Source: Streptomyces sp. Ru72 (GTDB lineage Bacteria > Actinomycetota > Actinomycetes > Streptomycetales > Streptomycetaceae). Taken from it: a DNA stretch of 64,000 nt. Shown here piece by piece: positions 60,084 to 64,000 of this stretch. Each line of letters opens with the position of its first letter. Position 1 is the first letter of the stretch. The notes below the pieces were generated by a model that did no database searches, had not been told where the DNA came from, and worked only from the letters and a program-made list of their open reading frames with translations. The translations under genes were made by a program, and so were the position numbers. The stretch spans positions 104,277 to 168,276 of the forward strand of contig NZ_PQSR01000004.1 of the NCBI RefSeq assembly GCF_002920635.1, in the 5' to 3' direction.

Positions 60084-63000
60084 CTAGTCGAACCAGCGGT
60101 CCCGCGCCAGTTCCCCGGTGCGGGACGGGTCCTCCAGCAGCGCCGCCACCTCGAAGCGGCGCGGCCACTGGCCCGCCGCCCAGGCCAGGCCCGCCGCGAC
60201 GCCCTCCAGGGTGGCCGCGTGCAGGACCCCGCCGGCTGTCAGGCGCCAGTCCAGTTCGACCCCGTCGACGACGAGTTCCTCGTGCTCGACGTACGTCTCC
60301 GGTGTCCGGGGTCCGAGCAGGACCCGCACCGACTCCGGTACGTCGTGCTCGACACCTTCGGAGGTCACCTCGCCCGTCACCGACTCGCTCAGCCGCCGCA
60401 CCTGGAACAGCTCGGCCAGGTCGGCGGCCCGGGCCGGGCGGACCGGCAGCAGGGGGACGCCCTCGGTGAACGGCAGCAGGTCGGGTGAGTCGACCACCAC
60501 CGCGTCGGCGGCGTCCACCACGGTCACCCGTCCGTCGACCACCGCCCGCAGCTCGTCCGGCAGGGTCACCCGCTGGGGGTCCAGCTCGGCCAGCGCGCCG
60601 TACAGCGCGTGCAGTTGGGCGGCAGTGACGGCCCGGTCCGGGTCGGCGAGCCGGTCGAGGAGTTCCGCCGCGCCGCCGGGCTCGTCGAGGAGGGCGGCGA
60701 CCGACGTCCGTACGCCGAGGGCGCGCAGCACCTGCTCGTCGTCGAAGCCGGTGGCGTCCGCCTCGTCGTACAGGCCGGCGAGCAGCGGGTCGCCGCCCGC
60801 CGCGCGCAGACCGGCCGGGCGACGGCCGTCCAGCACCGGGTGGCCGCGCAGCCACCAGGCCGTGTAGGGGCGTACGACCTCGTGGGTGCCGTCCGGCAGC
60901 AAGACCCGTACGGGCTGGGTGAGCGCGTCCCTGAGCGGGGGTCGGGAGAGCAGGGCGAGAGCCTGCGGCCAGCGGTCGTCGTCGACCAGGTCCAGGTCCC
61001 GTACCGCGACGACCTCGGTCGCCACCGGCGGCACCGGGCTGTCGGGCAGCCGGTCGAGGACGTCCTCGCACCACACGTCGACCGCGTCCAGCAGCCCCAC
61101 GTCGTCGGGTTCGGCGAAGTCGGAGTCGCGGGGCTCCAGTTCGTCCGGGTCGAGAACGACGTCGGTGGCGCGGACGAGGGTGAAGCCGGCGAGCACGCCG
61201 CAGGCGGCCAGCGGCTGCTGACCCCAGCGTTCGGCCAGGTCGGCGTCCACGAAGGCCAGCTCGCCCTCGCGCATGACGCTCGCGAACGGGCTGCCGGGCA
61301 GCACGAGTTCCCCGGCGGGCGCGAGCTCGCCGTCCTCGTCGGGCAGCGCGAGCGCGCCGAGCCACGGCTCGTCACCGGGGTCGAGGCCCGCCTCGCGGAC
61401 GAGGGCGAGCACGGTGTCCGCCAGCTCCTCGGCGTCCAGGCCGTCCTGCTCCCAGCCCACGCCCTCGTCCTCGAGGGAGGCGGCGACGGCGGCCCGCACC
61501 TGCGGGGTGGTGAGGATGGCCCGCGGGGTGGCCGGGAGGGCGCCGAGCTTCTCCAGCAGCGGGTGGGCGCCGTCCGCGTGGGCGACCTTCAGTCCCAGCC
61601 GGGCCAGCGCCTGGGGAGCCACCGGCGGCCCGTCGAAGGTCGGCAGCAGGATCTGCCGGGGCCCGATCGTGGTCCGCCCGTCGGCGAGCGGCACGGGCAG
61701 CCCGGACAGCCGGTCCGGGTCGACCCCGGCCAGGCTGTCGTACAGCCGCCACCACCACTCCGGCGCCTTCTCCAGTCCCGCGAGCCGGTCGATCGCCTCG
61801 GTCAGCGGCACCCGCGCCACGCCCAGCGTCCGCAGCTCCACGCGGCGTTCCAGGCCCGCGGGCAGCAGGCAGGGCAGCACCTCGGCGAGGACCCGCACGG
61901 TCCCGGCCCCGGCGCCCTCGACGACCTCGGCGTCCCGGGGGCGCAGCGCCTCGGGCAGTTCGTCGTCGTCGCCGGGCTCGTTCGCGGGCGGCAGGAAAGC
62001 GGTGCGCGGCAGTCGCTCGAGGATGGCGCCGCGCAGCGCGCCGTCCAGCTCCCCCTTGCCCAGCGGCCCCGGCACCAGGTCCAGGACGCCGGAGGTCACC
62101 GGGCGCCAGGCGGCGAGGAGTTCGGCGTAGGCGTCGGCGGCGCGCTCCACCAGGAAGTCGGTCAGCGGGCCGGGCGCGGCGTGGCGTCGGCTGGTGTCCA
62201 GCGGGAACGACGCGATGAGCAGGGCGGGCACCCCGAGCGGCTCGTCGCTGGGGGTCGGGGCGTGCACCACCGGGGCGGTGCGGGGGCGGCCCGGGGTGCC
62301 GTCGGCCTCGGCGGGGACGGCCCAGGTGACGGACCAGTGGGGGCGCAGCCGCTCCTCGACCGGGCGGTCGGCGAGCAGGTCGGGGGTGAGGGGGCCGTGC
62401 TGGGAGACGGTGCGCCAGCGGGTGGTGCCGTCCCGGGAGTCGTCTACGACGGTGTCCGTGCCATCGGCGCGGCGGATCAGCGTGCGGGGGCCGAAGTCGT
62501 GGATCTCGACGACGACTTCCTCGAGGCCGGGCAGGGCGAGCAGCAGCGCGTCGTCGACGGCCCCCAGCAGCCGCTCGGCGAGATCGGCGGCCGCCGCGTC
62601 GCGCAACGGGAGGATGACGGCGGTGTCGTACGGGTCCGGGGCGGTGCCCTCGGCGGCGAACGGCAGCCTCAGCAGCGGCACGTGCCCGTCGCGGCGGCGG
62701 ATCTCGTCGCCGAGGCCGGGGCTGTGCCGGGCGGTCTCGGTGGCGAGTTCCCTGGCCTCGGACAGGGACCAGCGCACTCCGCCGTGCCGGCCGACGACCG
62801 CGGGTTCGTCACTGACGGAGAGGACCGCCGCGAAGCCGACGCCGAAGCGGCCGACGGCCTGCTCCCGGTCGTCGCGCTTGGCCGAGGCCCGCAGGGTGGA
62901 CAGCGACTCGACACCGGCCGCGTCGAGCGGGGCACCGGTGTTGGCGGCGACGAGCACGCCCTCGCGGAGGGTCAGCCGGAGCCGTCCGGGCACCCCCGCC

Positions 63001-63200
63001 CGGGCCGCGGCGTCGGCGGCGTTCTGCGCGAGCTCCACGACGAGCCTGTCGCGGTAACCGCCGAGGACGAGGTCCTCCTCGGCGTTGGCGTCCTCGCGGA
63101 ACCGGGCCGGGCTGGTCGCCCAGGCGTCCAGCACGCCACGGCGCAGGCGGGCCGTGCCGAACGGGTCGCCCTCGGCCGCCGGTCGCACGAAATTGCTCAC
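60084..63200 (-). CDS. sacsin/HSP90-like ATPase-domain protein
   Basis: 1038 residues from GTG 63200 (AGGATGAAG ribosome-binding site). The N-terminal GHKL ATPase fold spans about 40-180: RLVVELAQNAADAAARAGVP (N box), VAANTGAPLDAAGVESLSTL, and KRDDREQAVGRFGVGFAAVL (G2-like glycine loop). This matches the sacsin N-terminal HSP90-like module. The remaining 850 residues are soluble, mixed alpha/beta, with no clear domain assigned. No transmembrane helix. Homologues occur in actinobacteria and are often called molecular chaperone Hsp90, without biochemical proof. Co-transcription with the DUF3027 gene upstream is possible; the 195-base gap contains repeats. Confidence 0.88.
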   Translation of the reverse strand: MSNFVRPAAEGDPFGTARLRRGVLDAWATSPARFREDANAEEDLVLGGYRDRLVVELAQNAADAAARAGVPGRLRLTLREGVLVAANTGAPLDAAGVESLSTLRASAKRDDREQAVGRFGVGFAAVLSVSDEPAVVGRHGGVRWSLSEARELATETARHSPGLGDEIRRRDGHVPLLRLPFAAEGTAPDPYDTAVILPLRDAAAADLAERLLGAVDDALLLALPGLEEVVVEIHDFGPRTLIRRADGTDTVVDDSRDGTTRWRTVSQHGPLTPDLLADRPVEERLRPHWSVTWAVPAEADGTPGRPRTAPVVHAPTPSDEPLGVPALLIASFPLDTSRRHAAPGPLTDFLVERAADAYAELLAAWRPVTSGVLDLVPGPLGKGELDGALRGAILERLPRTAFLPPANEPGDDDELPEALRPRDAEVVEGAGAGTVRVLAEVLPCLLPAGLERRVELRTLGVARVPLTEAIDRLAGLEKAPEWWWRLYDSLAGVDPDRLSGLPVPLADGRTTIGPRQILLPTFDGPPVAPQALARLGLKVAHADGAHPLLEKLGALPATPRAILTTPQVRAAVAASLEDEGVGWEQDGLDAEELADTVLALVREAGLDPGDEPWLGALALPDEDGELAPAGELVLPGSPFASVMREGELAFVDADLAERWGQQPLAACGVLAGFTLVRATDVVLDPDELEPRDSDFAEPDDVGLLDAVDVWCEDVLDRLPDSPVPPVATEVVAVRDLDLVDDDRWPQALALLSRPPLRDALTQPVRVLLPDGTHEVVRPYTAWWLRGHPVLDGRRPAGLRAAGGDPLLAGLYDEADATGFDDEQVLRALGVRTSVAALLDEPGGAAELLDRLADPDRAVTAAQLHALYGALAELDPQRVTLPDELRAVVDGRVTVVDAADAVVVDSPDLLPFTEGVPLLPVRPARAADLAELFQVRRLSESVTGEVTSEGVEHDVPESVRVLLGPRTPETYVEHEELVVDGVELDWRLTAGGVLHAATLEGVAAGLAWAAGQWPRRFEVAALLEDPSRTGELARDRWFD

Positions 63201-63255
63201 GCTTCATCCTCCACCGGGTCGCTTCGCTGGATGAAGGTACCGTGCGGCGCGGTGG

Positions 63256-63351
63256 GCGTTCTGAGGGCTCTGCCCCCAGACCCCCCTTCGGCCTGAACGC
63301 CCTCGTCCTCGAACTCCCCCGAGCTCTTCGAGCAGGGGGGACCACCGGACG
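63256..63351. repeat. two adjoining dispersed intergenic repeats
   Basis: The element at 63256-63320 (TTCGGCCTGAACGCCCTCG then TCCTCGAACTCCCCC) matches 285-345 and 47165-47220. It runs into a hairpin (CTCCCCCGAGCTC, TTCGAGCAGGGGGG) like the element inside the FAD-linked oxidase gene. Confidence 0.6.
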
Positions 63352-63395
63352 GGCCGGTCATGCTCGGCCAGGTTCGAGGTGGCCGGGGGCGTGCC

Positions 63396-64000
63396 CTACG
63401 AGTGCCCCAGCTCCGCCGACGCGTCGTCCGCCACCGCCGGCACCGAACCCTCCGGCGACGGCCGCAGCGGAAACGGTTCGACCTTCGTCTCGTCGACCAC
63501 CGGCGGAGCCGGGCGCGGCGTCTTCGGCATGACCGCCGCCTCCGAGTGACCGCCGCAGCCGTACGACAGGGAGACCACACGGCCGTCCGCCGGGGAGAAC
63601 TCGTTGGCGCACACCCCGAAGGCCTGTCCGAGCGAGCCGCCGATCGGGACCAGGAAGCCGCAGGAGACACAGGAGGCGGGAGCCGCCTGGGCCATCGGCG
63701 TCTTGGCGCCGAACGCCTCCTCCCAGCGGTCCGCGGCGACGTGCAGTCCGTAGCGGGACAGGACCCGGGCGCGACGCATGCCCAGCTCCTCCGCCACCGC
63801 GGAGATCGAACCGCGCGACGGGGCGATCGGCAGGTTCGCCGGGGCCCCGCCGGTCACCTCCGCGTCCTCCGCCTCGACCAGCTCGGCCATCTCCCCGGAG
63901 ACCGCCGCGTTCGGCGGCGGCTCCTCCTCGCCGGTGAAGCCGGGCTCCAGGCGCAGGTCCTCCGCGTCCGTCGGCAGCAGGTCTCCCGGGCCCAGGTCGC
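63396..64000 (-). CDS. DUF3027 protein (5' end beyond right edge)
   Basis: The visible 201 codons run open from the right edge to TAG at 63396, so the start is outside the window. It contains the DUF3027 stretch GSISAVAEELGMRRARVLSR, ADRWEEAFGAKTPMAQAAPA, then SCVSCGFLVPIGGSLGQAFG and VCANEFSPADGRVVSLSYGC with four cysteines that may bind zinc. An acidic N-terminal region and a Pro-rich tail flank it. The family is conserved in actinobacteria and uncharacterised. The ATG at 63890 is internal and was not used as the start. Confidence 0.88.
   Translation of the reverse strand, partial: DLGPGDLLPTDAEDLRLEPGFTGEEEPPPNAAVSGEMAELVEAEDAEVTGGAPANLPIAPSRGSISAVAEELGMRRARVLSRYGLHVAADRWEEAFGAKTPMAQAAPASCVSCGFLVPIGGSLGQAFGVCANEFSPADGRVVSLSYGCGGHSEAAVMPKTPRPAPPVVDETKVEPFPLRPSPEGSVPAVADDASAELGHS

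Noticed and set aside
60609..63296. 895-codon plus-strand frame opposite the sacsin-like gene
   Set aside because: A shadow of a GC-rich gene; no family features and no proper start.

Overview
This 64 kb window comes from a high-GC actinomycete, almost certainly a Streptomyces chromosome. The support is the G/C-rich third codon positions, frequent GTG starts, leaderless gene starts, a DmdR1-type iron regulator, an NsdA-like HTH/TPR regulator, a DUF3027 protein, and a single rare TTA codon noted in a putative hydrolase. From memory the gene content resembles the S. coelicolor SCO43xx-SCO44xx core region, but that was not checked against a database.

Layout. Positions 1-5642 hold a decayed catabolic cluster: an acyl-CoA dehydrogenase start running off the left edge, a frameshifted short-chain dehydrogenase, the 3' end of a cyclase-family gene, an amidohydrolase start fused to a truncated and frameshifted acyl-CoA dehydrogenase, and a CoA ligase with a nonsense codon plus a frameshift. 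The same CTGACG-n3-CGTCAG-like operator recurs in front of its genes. An intact anti-sigma ATPase gene sits inside it. Positions 5626-10615 hold signalling and C1 genes: an EF-hand protein, a STAS protein, an ECF sigma factor with a zinc-finger/MDMPI partner, purU and a conserved hypothetical. Positions 10712-20970 hold a solute-binding lipoprotein, a membrane protein with repeated TQ motifs, the NsdA-like regulator, a prim-pol protein, an ABC-2 export pair, a PAS protein and a SIS protein. Positions 21247-28468 hold dmdR1, the TTA-containing hydrolase, an oxidoreductase/ECF41 pair, an orphan consensus promoter with a 12-residue leader peptide, pdxH and citrate synthase.

Positions 28521-38632 form one minus-strand operon of eight intact genes: TIGR03084 protein, AtuA-like protein, carboxyltransferase, biotin carboxylase/BCCP, acyl-CoA dehydrogenase, cinnamate/coumarate-type CoA ligase, enoyl-CoA hydratase and TetR. 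Together they look like an acyl-CoA catabolic route for a branched, aryl or terpenoid acid. A TetR-like palindrome lies in the promoter. Just beyond it, 38977-39111 encodes a 44-residue Pro/Lys-rich peptide with a strong ribosome-binding site and its own terminator, followed by an ABC exporter.

Positions 41423-64000 hold mostly housekeeping and transport genes: EamA exporter, CPT-like kinase, metallophosphoesterase coupled to a FAD/Fe-S dehydrogenase, a P450 3' relic, serC, methyltransferase, secreted and SGNH proteins, aldo/keto reductase, thpR, MFS/MarR pair, AzgA-type permease, a CtpE-like P-type ATPase, a sacsin-like ATPase protein and the DUF3027 protein cut by the right edge. No tRNA, rRNA, CRISPR array, insertion sequence or prophage was seen. 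The strongest leads for new biology are the Pro/Lys peptide locus, the 26.0-26.3 kb leader transcript, and the decayed cluster with its retained operators.
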